Shown here: positions 35,350 to 44,835 of the stretch, piece after piece
Numbering within the stretch: position 1 is the stretch's first letter
Layout: each line of letters opens with the position of its first letter
Assembly (NCBI GenBank): GCA_049299895.1
Contig: JBAQYF010000002.1
Coordinates: 20,364-84,363, forward strand
From: CAIYYO01 sp049299895
Lineage (GTDB): Archaea > Altiarchaeota > Altiarchaeia > IMC4 > QMZM01
Direction: 5' to 3'
DNA: 64,000 bases
Position numbers and translations under genes: made by a program
Notes under the pieces: generated by a model
Databases searched by the model: none
What the model was told of the DNA's origin: nothing
The model's input: only the letters and a program-made list of their open reading frames with translations

Positions 35350-36271
35350 TCTTTGGCATGAGTGAAAAATAAACGTCCTTCAGGTTGTGCAACTCGTCTG
35401 AGACGGATAATATCCCTGCTTTTTCCGATACCAGAAACGATATGACTCCTGATATGTCCTCTCTTTTATCCAGGACAACGCGCATTCGCCCGTCCAGGAC
35501 GCAGGCTTCCGATACGAGTTCCCTTGCAAGCAGGGATGCCGCATGCTTTTTTAGTCCTTCTTTCAATTCGATGAGATACGCGGCCCTGGGCCAGAGCCTT
35601 TTGGATAGCTCGTCCATCGAGCCTGTTGCAAGCAGCGTTCCTTTGTCCAGGAAGGCGACGTGTTCGCACAGGCTCTCTACTTCTTCCAGGCGGTGGGAAC
35701 AAAGGAAAACCGTTCTGTGACTTGCGTGCACGTATTTTTTCAGATACGTAAGGAGCTCCCATGAGGCTTCCGGGTCCAATCCCGCGGTCGGCTCGTCGAG
35801 GAACAAGACCTCAGGCTCGTGGATAAGCGCCCTTGCAATGGAGAGCTTCTGTTTCATCCCCTTTGAGAACGTGCCGGCAAGGTCTCTTGTGCGCTCTTTC
35901 AGATCGAATATTTCAAGCAGCTCTTTTATCCTGCCCGATAGACCGTCTCCTGAAAGACCGTATAACTGGCCCCATATCTCAAGGTTTTCTTTTGCGGATA
36001 ATTTTTCGTATAATCCCGCATCAGTCTGGAAGCCGCATTTGCTCCTGACATATTCTCCTTCAAGAAACGCGTCTTTTCCCAGAACGTATGCATGGCCTGC
36101 GTCAGGTGACAGGATCCCTGAGAACATGCGGACCATAGTGGTCTTGCCTGCGCCGTTCGGCCCAACCAATGCGAATGCCGAGCCTCTTACAACTTTCAGG
36201 TCTACCGAGCGCAGCGCAGGAACGGAACCGAACGTTTTGCACAAACCGGAGGCTTCGACCACGTAATCCAT
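35330..36271 (-). CDS. ABC transporter ATP-binding protein
   Basis: A 313-residue ATPase with Walker A GPNGAGKTT, the Q-loop region, a variant signature TFSKGMKQKLSIARAL, Walker B LFLDEPTAGLDP and the switch His in FLCSHRLEEVE. The C-terminal 90 residues form the extra domain common in ATPases of ABC-2 exporters. It drives the permease encoded by the overlapping downstream gene. It is the third of four co-directional genes (DUF3052 protein, FMN protein, ATPase, permease). Confidence 0.92.
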   Translation of the reverse strand: MDYVVEASGLCKTFGSVPALRSVDLKVVRGSAFALVGPNGAGKTTMVRMFSGILSPDAGHAYVLGKDAFLEGEYVRSKCGFQTDAGLYEKLSAKENLEIWGQLYGLSGDGLSGRIKELLEIFDLKERTRDLAGTFSKGMKQKLSIARALIHEPEVLFLDEPTAGLDPEASWELLTYLKKYVHASHRTVFLCSHRLEEVESLCEHVAFLDKGTLLATGSMDELSKRLWPRAAYLIELKEGLKKHAASLLARELVSEACVLDGRMRVVLDKREDISGVISFLVSEKAGILSVSDELHNLKDVYFSLMPKNGLPSH

Positions 36272-36275
36272 TCCC

Positions 36276-36851
36276 TTACTTCCTCAACTTCTTCAGGAGA
36301 TAAGCCATGTTCTTTCCAAGGGTGTGCATGGTCTGCACGCCTTCCGCGTCTTTCTCCACGTCCCCCGGGGCAAGGCCGTATCCCAGGTTCCAGTAGCTGC
36401 TGCCCGGAACTATCATCTGGCTTATCAGGAAGAAATGGTTCAATGAGTCGAATGCGTGAATGCCTCCCGCCCTGCGCACAGCGACGACTCCTGCCCCGAC
36501 CTTGTGCCTGAGCATGTCGTCGTTTGCCCTGGAGACGTATCCTGCGCGGTCTATCAGGGCTTTCATCTCGGCCGACACGTCCGAAAAATAAGTTGGGGAT
36601 CCGAGGATTATGCCGTCGGCGGAATACATCTTCTCTATGCACTCATTGACGTTGTCGGTTTCTATGGCGCAGCGCCTGTTCTTGTTTACCTTGCATTTCC
36701 CGCAGGCAGCGCAGCCCCTGATATGCTCCCCTGCGAGCTGCACGAGTTCGCATTCTATTCCCTCTTTTTTCAGTTCCTCGAAAACGTGTCCTACCAAAAG
36801 CGCAGTGTTCCCGTTCTTTCTTGCGCTGCCGTTAAATGCCACTACTCTCAT
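36276..36851 (-). CDS. NADPH-dependent FMN reductase / iron-sulfur flavoprotein family
   Basis: The start is taken at MRVVAFNGSARKNGNT (36851), where the flavodoxin-like FMN phosphate loop begins; the longer frame overlaps the previous gene. The 191-residue protein has the cysteine cluster CAACGKCKVNKNRRC near residues 48-62, the compact motif of archaeal iron-sulfur flavoproteins, then SPTYFSDVSAEMKALIDR. It likely carries FMN and possibly a [4Fe-4S] cluster and passes electrons in stress or redox reactions; the partner is unknown. It lies 4 bases upstream of the ABC ATPase gene. Confidence 0.85.
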   Translation of the reverse strand: MRVVAFNGSARKNGNTALLVGHVFEELKKEGIECELVQLAGEHIRGCAACGKCKVNKNRRCAIETDNVNECIEKMYSADGIILGSPTYFSDVSAEMKALIDRAGYVSRANDDMLRHKVGAGVVAVRRAGGIHAFDSLNHFFLISQMIVPGSSYWNLGYGLAPGDVEKDAEGVQTMHTLGKNMAYLLKKLRK

Positions 36852-37302
36852 TTTGTTTTTTTCCCGCTTCATCCGGATTGTTTAGTTTAACCGGACGATC
36901 CTTTATCCTGTATGTGAATTTTAATGCAGACCACGTATCGCCAAGGGATACGAGCTTCACGTCTACGAGATCCGATGCGAGTCCGATGTCCCTTACTGCA
37001 TCCTCGTCCAGGTCTGTTTTCACTCCAGAAGACGCCTTGGGCCAGGAGACCCATATCATGCCCCGCTCGTACAAACTCTTTTTTAGTTGAGAAAAGATTT
37101 TCTCCAACGTCTTTTTCTCCGTTGCAAACAGGTGGATGTAATCGGCATTATACTCCAGTTTATCCACTACGTAACACTTGCGGGGAAGCCTTCCCAGGAT
37201 CACATGGATATCCGGAGGCGCATCTATTACTATCACCTTTGTGCCCGGGGTAATCCCCAGCTTTTCTGCAGGAGGCAATAATTCCTCGAGTATCTCATCC
37301 AT
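36832..37302 (-). CDS. DUF3052-family protein
   Basis: A 156-residue alpha/beta protein. The pattern LGITPGTKVIVIDAPPD, VVDKLEYNADYIHLFATEKK and MIWVSWPKASSGVKTDLDED matches the DUF3052 family, whose function is unknown. Its last codons overlap the start of the FMN protein gene by about 20 bases, so it is probably the first gene of that operon. The Asn/Glu-rich C-terminal tail is not part of the core fold. Confidence 0.75.
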   Translation of the reverse strand: MDEILEELLPPAEKLGITPGTKVIVIDAPPDIHVILGRLPRKCYVVDKLEYNADYIHLFATEKKTLEKIFSQLKKSLYERGMIWVSWPKASSGVKTDLDEDAVRDIGLASDLVDVKLVSLGDTWSALKFTYRIKDRPVKLNNPDEAGKKQNESSGI

Positions 37303-37516
37303 TTTATTCAGTGTTCGCGCGTCTATATCTAATGCGTTTCACGAAAATAAAACATTCTAGTTGTCAGAGAGTAGGACGTACCGAAGCCCAAAGCAGGGAT
37401 GGCGTTGATCACTCGAATCATGCCTATCAGTCCGGGGATCCATGCAACGGTTTCATCGCGGGCATCTATTTGTTTACTCTATATGTTCCGTTGAATAAAA
37501 CACGTGCCTATTCGCA

Positions 37517-38680
37517 TTAGAAACAGTTTAAAGTAGTCTGCCTGCACCTGAGCAGTTCTTTGAGGAGGTCGCTCTGCTGTATGAACCTGCTCACGGGCAG
37601 CCGCAGCTTTGTCCCGATATATGAAAGGGCGCTCTTCATGTCCTCGAATTCAGTGCCTTGCCGCTTCATCGCATTCCTCACGTTCTCGCGCACGTTGAAT
37701 ACGCCCAAGGGCACGTAACCCGTATATGCCTCCCGTAGGATGATCGCCCCCGATTGTTTCCTCTCCTTTGCGAGGGCTTCGAGGACTGCCATCTTGCAGG
37801 AGTAGTAGCATCCTCCGACGCACGAGTACCCTTTCTTCCCGGTGTTGTATTCGTAGTCCGAATATATCATCTCTTCCCTGCCGAGGATGTGGAGGAATGC
37901 TTCCATCCATTCATACTGCCAGAACGTGGGCATGAGCATTACTGCATAATGGTTGTTTAGGCTGCTGAATTCATGCACGCGGAAGGTGTCCAGAATGTCG
38001 TAGTGCCTGACTTCTTCCAGCAGGTTGTTTCCAATGGTCGAGTCGCATGCGGTTATCGACCATCTCGTGGGGACTAGCTTACGCCTTCTCTTCATGCCCA
38101 TAGTCCCGACAGAAAAGGCCTTCTGTATATTGGAAAAACCGAGCCCCTTCTCATGGAGGCCTATCACTGCGTCTGCCGCTTTCAGGTCCGTGTCGTAATA
38201 TACTTTTTCAAGCTGGTGGTCCCATCTCACATTCTCTATGTCGAACTTGTATAACTCCGCGCTGGGTCCGTAGGGCGTATGATCGTCGGAGAAGCTCGTA
38301 CCCTTGGGCGCTTTCACGAATTCTGCGTCGCTTTCTATCGAACCTTCCGCCATGGATATCCCTCTCAATTTTTCCACGAGCTTATCGTCGAGGTCCGTTA
38401 TCTTGACTGTTTTCTTTCCCCTGACAAGGTTGAGGCGATAATTTATTATGTCTTCCTGCGTCTTTTCCTGGGGGATCCAATCCTCCGGGGTATCCAGGAT
38501 GGCAGTATTCCCGTGCACCGGGGTAATCAATGGCCCTGCGTATACTTTTGGGTAGTTCCAGCTTCCTATGAATACCGACGGAGGACTGCTTCCTTCCACC
38601 TCCTTTCCCACGGAAACAGACCTCATTTGCATACTGGCAGCTGTAAGCTTTTTGAGGTATGATTCCTTTCCCTTTATCAT
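37517..38680 (-). CDS. Nre-family DNA repair protein
   Basis: A 387-residue member of the archaeal Nre family (linked to the DNA-damage response in haloarchaea). Diagnostic segments include VFIGSWNYPKVYAGPLI, YGPSAELYKFDIENVRWDH, VPTRWSITACDSTIGNNL and GGCYYSCKMAVLEAL. The C-terminus CRQTTLNCF contains QTTLxxF, a minimal PCNA-interacting box as known at the end of NreA. The N-terminal zinc finger of some members is not present. It lies at the end of the polyphosphate operon, 63 bases after ppx, and may be co-transcribed with it. The 214 bases to its left (37303-37516) hold nothing I can identify. Confidence 0.88.
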   Translation of the reverse strand: MIKGKESYLKKLTAASMQMRSVSVGKEVEGSSPPSVFIGSWNYPKVYAGPLITPVHGNTAILDTPEDWIPQEKTQEDIINYRLNLVRGKKTVKITDLDDKLVEKLRGISMAEGSIESDAEFVKAPKGTSFSDDHTPYGPSAELYKFDIENVRWDHQLEKVYYDTDLKAADAVIGLHEKGLGFSNIQKAFSVGTMGMKRRRKLVPTRWSITACDSTIGNNLLEEVRHYDILDTFRVHEFSSLNNHYAVMLMPTFWQYEWMEAFLHILGREEMIYSDYEYNTGKKGYSCVGGCYYSCKMAVLEALAKERKQSGAIILREAYTGYVPLGVFNVRENVRNAMKRQGTEFEDMKSALSYIGTKLRLPVSRFIQQSDLLKELLRCRQTTLNCF

Positions 38681-38743
38681 ATTACAGGATTGGCTTTCGG
38701 TTAATAAAGAGGTTATCCGAGAGCGGGGGAAAAGTAAAATAAT

Positions 38744-40417
38744 TTATTTCCCGATTATCCTGAGGCTTATTTTTTTCTTGAAAGTCTTTTCAAAAGAGGC
38801 TTTATTAGACTCTACTCCCCATCTCTCCAGTTCGCAGTTCTTCACCGGCCAGATCTTCAGCATTACTTCTTTCTTCCCGTTTTTTGCGAATCGGGCCTTG
38901 GCTATGGAGCCGCTGTGGCTTCTGTCAAGGCTTTCTCCGATTCGCAGTATCGCCGACAGAATATTTATTTTTTCGAGCGTCTCTTTGTCGTATCCCTTTT
39001 CTTCTAATTCCTTTCTCTTCGGCATCTTCTTGGTATGATACCTGGCTATCGCAGCTATTATGTTTATCTCCCGCTGGTCGAACCCCAGTAGTTCGCTGTT
39101 CTTTATCATATAATGGCTGTGCAGATTATGATCGGTGTATGAGATGAAGTCCCCCACGTCGTGCAGGAATGCCGCGTATTTGAGGAGGTCCCGCTCTTCT
39201 ATCCCGAGGCTGTGCAAACCTGTCTTTTTTGCGGAATCGAACAGTTGGAGCGAAAGAGTTGTGACTCTGTTGGCATGGTTTTCCCGTAGGTTGCATGATC
39301 TTCCGAGCTGCAGCGCGCTCCAGTCCCTGACAGTGATCTTGTTGAACTGGGAAAATCCTTTGCGCCTGGACAGGTCGTCCATCAGCATCCCGTGTAGTAA
39401 CCCCCTCTCGGACGGCTTTATTTCCCCGAGCATAAACTCTTCCATAAGGGTGTCTAGTATCACTGCTCCTCCGATTATGATGTCCGCCCTGTCTGGATTT
39501 ATTCCGGGAATCCTCCTCCTTGCCGTAAGGGGGACGCTGCAGAGTTTCGCTATTACTCTTTTTAAGTCCTTATGTTTGAGCGAGAGATCCCTTTTGGTAA
39601 TCCTTGTGCCGTTCAGTCTGGCCGCTATCTCAGCCAGATTCACTATGGTGCCTGAGCTTCCAAAGGCTCTTTTTATCCCGTGGTTTGCGATCTCTTCAGC
39701 GGCTCTAAGCATGCTGTTCTTTGCGTAAAGCTTCATCTCCTCATAAGTTTTCTTGTCTACCCGGCCTGCTCCACCGTCTTTGAGGAACATGGACGTAAGC
39801 CTTATGGAACCAAGCTCTATACTGTCCAGGTAACTGTGGCAGTATTGATCCCCAATTGCTATTTCGGTGCTGCCTCCCCCGATGTCTATGAACAGGCAAT
39901 CCTCTTTTCCTATGTGCACGCCGCTCACTATCCCAAGATACACGAGCCTGGCTTCTTCCCTCCCGGAGATCACCTTGGCGTCGATGCCAGCGACTTTCCG
40001 GAGTCTTTCGAGGAATATGTCCCTGTTCTCCGCTTCCCTGGTCGCGGAAGTAGCGGCTGCGGTGACGTTTTTTGAGCCGTAGGATCTTGCGACTTCCACG
40101 AAATTCTTGCAGACCAAAACAGAGCGGTCCATTGCCTTCTGCGATAGCAGGCGGCCGTTTTCGTATTCCTTTTCCCCGAGGCGTACTATCTCCTTGTCCT
40201 GCCTCAGCACCGTATAAGAATAGTTGGCGTTTAGTCTGACGATGAGCAGCCTTATGGAGTTTGTTCCGATGTCGATGTAAGTCAGGACGCTGGTTTTGCC
40301 TTTGCCGGCAACCGTTTCCAGTTTATGAGCACCTGCTTTCCCGATATCTTTTCCAGAAGGTCCTTCTTTTCCGCCGACGCTCTCTCTTCTGCCGGCGTAT
40401 TCCCATAGGCTGTGCAT
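38744..40417 (-). CDS. ppx: Exopolyphosphatase (Ppx/GppA) with C-terminal HD domain
   Basis: The Ppx/GppA core begins at YIDIGTNSIRLLIV, about 45 residues into the frame, and includes ATSATREAENRD, VISGREEARLVYLG and FIDIGGGSTEI. An HD-type helical domain follows (LKYAAFLHDVGDF, LHSHYMIKN). It removes terminal phosphates from polyphosphate or hydrolyses pppGpp-like compounds. The first in-frame ATG (40417) makes it overlap the upstream gene by 136 bases; the next possible start near the core is only a CTG, so the true start is uncertain. It is the third gene of ppk1, CHAD-MPE-HD, ppx. Total length up to 557 residues. Confidence 0.9.
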   Translation of the reverse strand: MHSLWEYAGRRESVGGKEGPSGKDIGKAGAHKLETVAGKGKTSVLTYIDIGTNSIRLLIVRLNANYSYTVLRQDKEIVRLGEKEYENGRLLSQKAMDRSVLVCKNFVEVARSYGSKNVTAAATSATREAENRDIFLERLRKVAGIDAKVISGREEARLVYLGIVSGVHIGKEDCLFIDIGGGSTEIAIGDQYCHSYLDSIELGSIRLTSMFLKDGGAGRVDKKTYEEMKLYAKNSMLRAAEEIANHGIKRAFGSSGTIVNLAEIAARLNGTRITKRDLSLKHKDLKRVIAKLCSVPLTARRRIPGINPDRADIIIGGAVILDTLMEEFMLGEIKPSERGLLHGMLMDDLSRRKGFSQFNKITVRDWSALQLGRSCNLRENHANRVTTLSLQLFDSAKKTGLHSLGIEERDLLKYAAFLHDVGDFISYTDHNLHSHYMIKNSELLGFDQREINIIAAIARYHTKKMPKRKELEEKGYDKETLEKINILSAILRIGESLDRSHSGSIAKARFAKNGKKEVMLKIWPVKNCELERWGVESNKASFEKTFKKKISLRIIGK

Positions 40418-42597
40418 TCTATTGTTATCCTCCTCTTATCCGTTTTCGCCTTGATATTTTGGACGGCCGCACTATGCGATGCGTCCAATCCGTCCGCTAT
40501 TCTCATGATCCCTGCGAGCATCAGCGTCTCGCGTTGCGCCGGGCCTTCCAGGCCGTAGTCCTCGGAGGGTATCTTCTTGCAGTGGTATCTTGCGATGCTG
40601 CCCACGACGACTCTTTCTTCGGACGTGAACGGGAGGCGTGTATCGTTTAGTATCAGTTTCATCGAATTCTTATTGTGTCCTTTGCCCCCAAGGGTCCAGC
40701 CTATGTCATGGAGGATAGTTGCGCACTCCAGGAGCGTGCGGCCTTCTATTCCGATCCCGTGCATGTCCTTCAGGTCGTCGAAGAGCTTCAGCGTAAGCCT
40801 TCTAACCTGTTTTTCGTGCCCGGCATCCGTCTCGTATCTCTGTTTTGTCTTCCGGACCATTTCTATGAACTGATTTGTATTCCCTCTCTCAAGCGGCAGC
40901 CTCTCTTCCTCTTCTTCTATCGTGTCAAGAGACTCGGCTCTCAGAAGCGCCTGGCACACCTTTTCCGGGATGCCTTTTTTTCTCCCCCCGTCTACTGCCA
41001 GTTTGTAGTCATATGGAATCCTCTTCATCTCCACATCCGGCGGATCGATTGACAGAAGGGCGTACATTGCCCGGTTGTCCCTGTCATAGGGAATCCCGAC
41101 TGTTCCCGGGTTTATGTAAACGACGTCTTCGACTATTTTGTGGAACTGCCTGTGCGTGTGGCCTGTTATTATTATGTCTGCGCCGGAGGGCTTTTCTATC
41201 TTCCCAAGCATCTTCCCGGTTTTTTGCGCGACTATGCCCTCGGAGTCGGACAGGGGGCTTGCATGCACGATAAGCATGTTCTTTTTTCCTCTTTTGATTC
41301 TAAGCTCCTTTGGCAGCTTTGCAAGATATTTGCGGGTTCTTCCGGAAATATTCTCCGCGTTATAGTCGAGCATTGTCTCCTTGGCGCCTTTTTTCTTTTT
41401 TCCGCTCACTGTCCTTTCGAGCACCTTCTGGTCGTAGTTGCCTATGACACTCATTGACGGAACCATTGCAAGTTCTTCGATCACTTCGTTCGGGAAAGCC
41501 CCGTACCCCGTCAGGTCTCCCGCGTTAAGAAAGAGTTCTACGCCGTTGTTCCTTGCATCCTCTAACACCGCTTTCAGTGCATGGATGTTGCCGTGTATGT
41601 CCGATAAGACAGCTATCCTTTTCTTCTGTGGACTAAAGGGATCTATCAGTTCTTTTATGCTTTCGAAAGTCTTTTTCTCCCTTGCATCCTCCCAGAAAGA
41701 TACAAGTCTTTTGTATTCAAATGCCCTGCTCTCTTCCAGGTACTGCCTGAATGCGGCAAGGCTTTTTCCGATTGCTTTCTGATCTTTTTTGTCGTCCTTG
41801 TCTGCGTATTTGTATTCATCGACCCTGTTTATGAGGACGTCGTAGTCGTGCATCTCCCCGAGAATCTCCTGTAGCCTCTTCATATACGCGGTATATTCGC
41901 TTATCTCCACGACATCCCGCAGATGCTTTATGGTTGATGCGCCCGGGCAGGATTCTTTCCCATAGATCCCGGCGTATGTCTCAAGGGCATAGCGCAGCCT
42001 CTTTGCGGTAATCCTCATCTTGTGGTGCGCATCTATGTCGCTTTCTTTGTGGACCGGGCATTCGTACGACAACAGGTCGTCCACCATCACGCAGATACGC
42101 ATGCCTGCGGGGGCATAAGACGCACCCGAACCCGGAGCTCCATTTGTTTTTTCGATGGTCTTTTTGCATGTTCTCCTGATGTCTTCGATTACATTCCTTG
42201 CGTCTATATCTTTTATGGCATCCCTGACCGCATCCTGTATGCATTTTCTTTCCTCGCGGTTTTTTTCCAGGAGAATAGCCGGGCCTATATTCATGGGGCT
42301 GCCTTTCAGGTAGTCCTCTATGCGCGTTGCCTGTACGTCGAGGTCTCTTGCCGAGCTTAGAGCCTTTGCCGCCTTCCTTATCTCCCTGGCCCATATTTTC
42401 CGTTTCTTCCCCGGAAGGCACTCTGGGAATAGAGACAATACCGTGAGCAGTCTCCTGGATGCGACCCTTGTCTGGTGTATGTCCTCTGGGTCGGTCCCTT
42501 TTAGAGCGCCGCGGGAGTGTTCCTCGAAAGCCTTCAGGAGTACGAGCATGGTCTTCCCCCAAAACGGGCAATATGCGGGGACGCTATCTGTTCTCAT
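40282..42597 (-). CDS. CHAD - calcineurin-like phosphoesterase - HD fusion protein
   Basis: I chose the ATG at 42597 (MRTDSVPAYC), overlapping the ppk1 end by 14 bases; 771 residues. Residues about 15-310 form a CHAD domain with its conserved His/Arg repeats (DIHQTRVASRRL and HHKMRITAKRLRYAL), known to bind polyphosphate. Residues about 325-540 are an MJ0936/YfcE-type phosphoesterase (LSDIHGN, NAGDLTGYG, IGNYDQ, VHAS, GHTH). The last 200 are an HD domain (ATILHDIGWT) resembling that of the neighbouring Ppx. It lies between ppk1 and ppx and probably senses, tethers or trims polyphosphate. The three-domain fusion is unusual. Confidence 0.88.
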   Translation of the reverse strand: MRTDSVPAYCPFWGKTMLVLLKAFEEHSRGALKGTDPEDIHQTRVASRRLLTVLSLFPECLPGKKRKIWAREIRKAAKALSSARDLDVQATRIEDYLKGSPMNIGPAILLEKNREERKCIQDAVRDAIKDIDARNVIEDIRRTCKKTIEKTNGAPGSGASYAPAGMRICVMVDDLLSYECPVHKESDIDAHHKMRITAKRLRYALETYAGIYGKESCPGASTIKHLRDVVEISEYTAYMKRLQEILGEMHDYDVLINRVDEYKYADKDDKKDQKAIGKSLAAFRQYLEESRAFEYKRLVSFWEDAREKKTFESIKELIDPFSPQKKRIAVLSDIHGNIHALKAVLEDARNNGVELFLNAGDLTGYGAFPNEVIEELAMVPSMSVIGNYDQKVLERTVSGKKKKGAKETMLDYNAENISGRTRKYLAKLPKELRIKRGKKNMLIVHASPLSDSEGIVAQKTGKMLGKIEKPSGADIIITGHTHRQFHKIVEDVVYINPGTVGIPYDRDNRAMYALLSIDPPDVEMKRIPYDYKLAVDGGRKKGIPEKVCQALLRAESLDTIEEEEERLPLERGNTNQFIEMVRKTKQRYETDAGHEKQVRRLTLKLFDDLKDMHGIGIEGRTLLECATILHDIGWTLGGKGHNKNSMKLILNDTRLPFTSEERVVVGSIARYHCKKIPSEDYGLEGPAQRETLMLAGIMRIADGLDASHSAAVQNIKAKTDKRRITIECTAYGNTPAEERASAEKKDLLEKISGKQVLINWKRLPAKAKPAS

Positions 42598-44791
42598 TCC
42601 ACGCACCCCGGTTATCGATGAACCACTGCTGCGAATACATCCCGTTTTCATTTGCGGCGGGCCTGACCTTCTCGTATGTCCCGTCCGGAAGAAGCCTTCT
42701 TGTTTTCACGTTGTCTGAAAGGATATTCCTGAGAATGGTATTGATTATCGCCTTCTTGATCCTTTTGTCGGGCACCGGGAATAAGATCTCGACCCTCCGA
42801 TCGAGGTTCCTCGGCATCATGTCTGCGCTTCCAAGCAGTAATTCATCTTCGCCGCCGTTCCTGAAATAATAGATCCTTGCATGCTCGAGGAATCTTCCGG
42901 CTATCGAAGACACTATTATATTATCGCTTACGCCCCTGATCCCCGGCCGCAGGCAGCAGAGGCCTCTTACGTTTATTTCTATCTTCACGCCTGTGATAGA
43001 TGCCCTGTAGAGCGCCTGTATTATCTCCCGGTCTACGAGGCCGTTGAGTTTGAAAACGATCCTCCCGTCTCCCGTTTTCCCGTGGGCCTCTATCTCCCGC
43101 TCTATTCGTTTCAGCATCTCGTGGCGCAGCTTCTTCGGAGCGACCAGAAGATGCCTGTAATCGTCTTTTTCAGAGTATCCGGTGAGCGCGTTTAAGAGGT
43201 GGGATGCTTCAGAGCAGAGGTGCCTGTTTGTCGTGAGGTAGCCTATGTCGCTGTATGCCCTTGCGGTTACTGCGTTATAGTTCCCGGTGGAAAAGTGGGC
43301 GTATTGGACTATCCGGTCGTTCTCTCTCCTGACGACAAGGCATATCTTGGCGTGGACCTTGAGATCCTCCAGGCCGTATATAACGTGCACGCCGGCGTGT
43401 TCCAGCGCTTTTGCCCACTGTATGTTGTTATGTTCGTCGAATTTCGCCTTCAGTTCCACGAGCGCGACCACGGATTTTCCGTTGTGTCTTGCCTCTATCA
43501 GTGAATCGATTATGGGGGATTTCTTGTCTATGCGGTACAGGACTATCTTTATGGCAAGGACGTCCGGGTCCGCAGCAGCCTTCTTCAGGAAATTGACGAC
43601 TGAGCCGAAGCTGTCGTAGGGATGGAAGAGCATGTAATCCTTCTGGGAAATCGAGGAGAAGATCTTCTTTTCGTCCGCAAGTTCGGCAGGAGTATACGGG
43701 AGGAAAGGGGCGTCCTTCAGGTCCGGGCGGTCGAGGCTTAGCAGTTTCCAGAAATCCACCGTCCCCAGGGGGTATTTGACCCGGTATATCATGTCTCCTG
43801 CCAGGCGCAGGTTCCCTGCGAACATATCCCGGAGATGCTCGGGCATTGATTCATCCACCTCGAACCTCACGGGGAAACCGACGCGCCTCCCGTCTATGCT
43901 ATCCTCCATCACCGTGAGGAGGTCGCTTGCCTGGTCGAGGGAGATTTCTATCTCCGCGTTCCTTGTTATCCGGAAGGGATAGGACGACACGACCTCCAGG
44001 CCCGGAAACAGCAGGTCGAGGTTCGATGCTATGAGGTCTTCGAGAAAGATGAATGTCTTGTTTCTGTCGTCTGCATTCTCCCCGAGCTTTTTCTGGTCTT
44101 CCCTGGGGAGCTCTATGAGACGGGAAAACAGGCTCGTGGGCACCTTGACCCTGGCGTACTTCTTTCCTTTGTGCCCGTGCTTTACGACCACTGCAAGGTT
44201 CAGGCTGAGATTCGATATCATGGGGAACGGATGGGTGAGATCCATTGCCAGCGGCGTCAGCGTGGGCAGGATCATCTGCTCGAAATATTCCCTGAGGCTT
44301 GCGCGGCTGATCTGTTCCAGTTCGCCTACCCTCTTTATGTGTATCCCGTTCTTTGCGAGTTCCGGCAGGAGAAAATCCCTCCAGCACGAGGAAGTTTTTT
44401 CCAGGATCGGCAGGAGTTCTTTCCTGATGGCAGTCAACTGCTCCAGAGGCGTCATGCCGTCCGGCGGCGGTTTAAGCACTCCTTTTGTGAGCTGCTTGCG
44501 CAGGCCTGCGACGCGTATCATGAAGAATTCGTCGAGGTTGCTTCCGCATATCGCGAGGAACTTGACCCTCTCGAGCAACGGATTCGACGGATCGAAAGCT
44601 TCCTCCAGAACGCGTTCGTTGAATTTGAGCCAGGACAGCTCCTGGTTGATGTACAGCGACGGGTCGTCCAGGGATATTTGCGGGACTAAGGCGTCCTGTC
44701 CCGGGACTGCCGGTTCCTGCTGCGCCTGCGCCTCTTTTATGCTTTCGTCCAAACCTATCCACCCGTACTTGTATTTGATGTCTTTTTCCAT
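42584..44791 (-). CDS. ppk1: Polyphosphate kinase 1
   Basis: A 735-residue Ppk1 with the standard order: N-terminal helical domain (INQELSWLKFNERVLEEA), head domain, and two phospholipase-D-like catalytic domains. The autophosphorylated His is in DLKVHAKICLVVRR, with the second-domain motif FLEHARIYYFRNGGEDELLLGSADMMPRNLDRRVE partly visible. It makes long-chain polyphosphate from ATP reversibly. PPK1 is uncommon in archaea. It heads the operon ppk1, CHAD-MPE-HD, ppx, so synthesis, sensing and degradation are co-expressed. Its promoter lies in the shared divergent region with the PP2C gene and carries the palindromic AT motif. Confidence 0.96.
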   Translation of the reverse strand: MEKDIKYKYGWIGLDESIKEAQAQQEPAVPGQDALVPQISLDDPSLYINQELSWLKFNERVLEEAFDPSNPLLERVKFLAICGSNLDEFFMIRVAGLRKQLTKGVLKPPPDGMTPLEQLTAIRKELLPILEKTSSCWRDFLLPELAKNGIHIKRVGELEQISRASLREYFEQMILPTLTPLAMDLTHPFPMISNLSLNLAVVVKHGHKGKKYARVKVPTSLFSRLIELPREDQKKLGENADDRNKTFIFLEDLIASNLDLLFPGLEVVSSYPFRITRNAEIEISLDQASDLLTVMEDSIDGRRVGFPVRFEVDESMPEHLRDMFAGNLRLAGDMIYRVKYPLGTVDFWKLLSLDRPDLKDAPFLPYTPAELADEKKIFSSISQKDYMLFHPYDSFGSVVNFLKKAAADPDVLAIKIVLYRIDKKSPIIDSLIEARHNGKSVVALVELKAKFDEHNNIQWAKALEHAGVHVIYGLEDLKVHAKICLVVRRENDRIVQYAHFSTGNYNAVTARAYSDIGYLTTNRHLCSEASHLLNALTGYSEKDDYRHLLVAPKKLRHEMLKRIEREIEAHGKTGDGRIVFKLNGLVDREIIQALYRASITGVKIEINVRGLCCLRPGIRGVSDNIIVSSIAGRFLEHARIYYFRNGGEDELLLGSADMMPRNLDRRVEILFPVPDKRIKKAIINTILRNILSDNVKTRRLLPDGTYEKVRPAANENGMYSQQWFIDNRGAWNENR

Positions 44792-44814
44792 TTCTATAAG
44801 GGGAGCACAAATAG

Positions 44815-44835
44815 GCTATATATTCTATATATGCA
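44815..44835. promoter_or_regulatory. AT-rich operator motif, ppk1/PP2C divergent promoter
   Basis: GGCTATATATTCTATATATGC lies between the divergent ppk1 and PP2C starts and overlaps TATA boxes for both. On the other strand it reads CATATATAGAATATATAG, matching the motif before ppk2 (TTATATAGAGAATATATTC). Confidence 0.5.

Noticed and set aside
37340..37480. Possible C/D-box small RNA on the minus strand (GATGAAA, CTGA, ATGATT, CTGA)
   Set aside because: The spacing between the inner C'-like box and the last CTGA is about 48 bases, too long for an archaeal C/D RNA.
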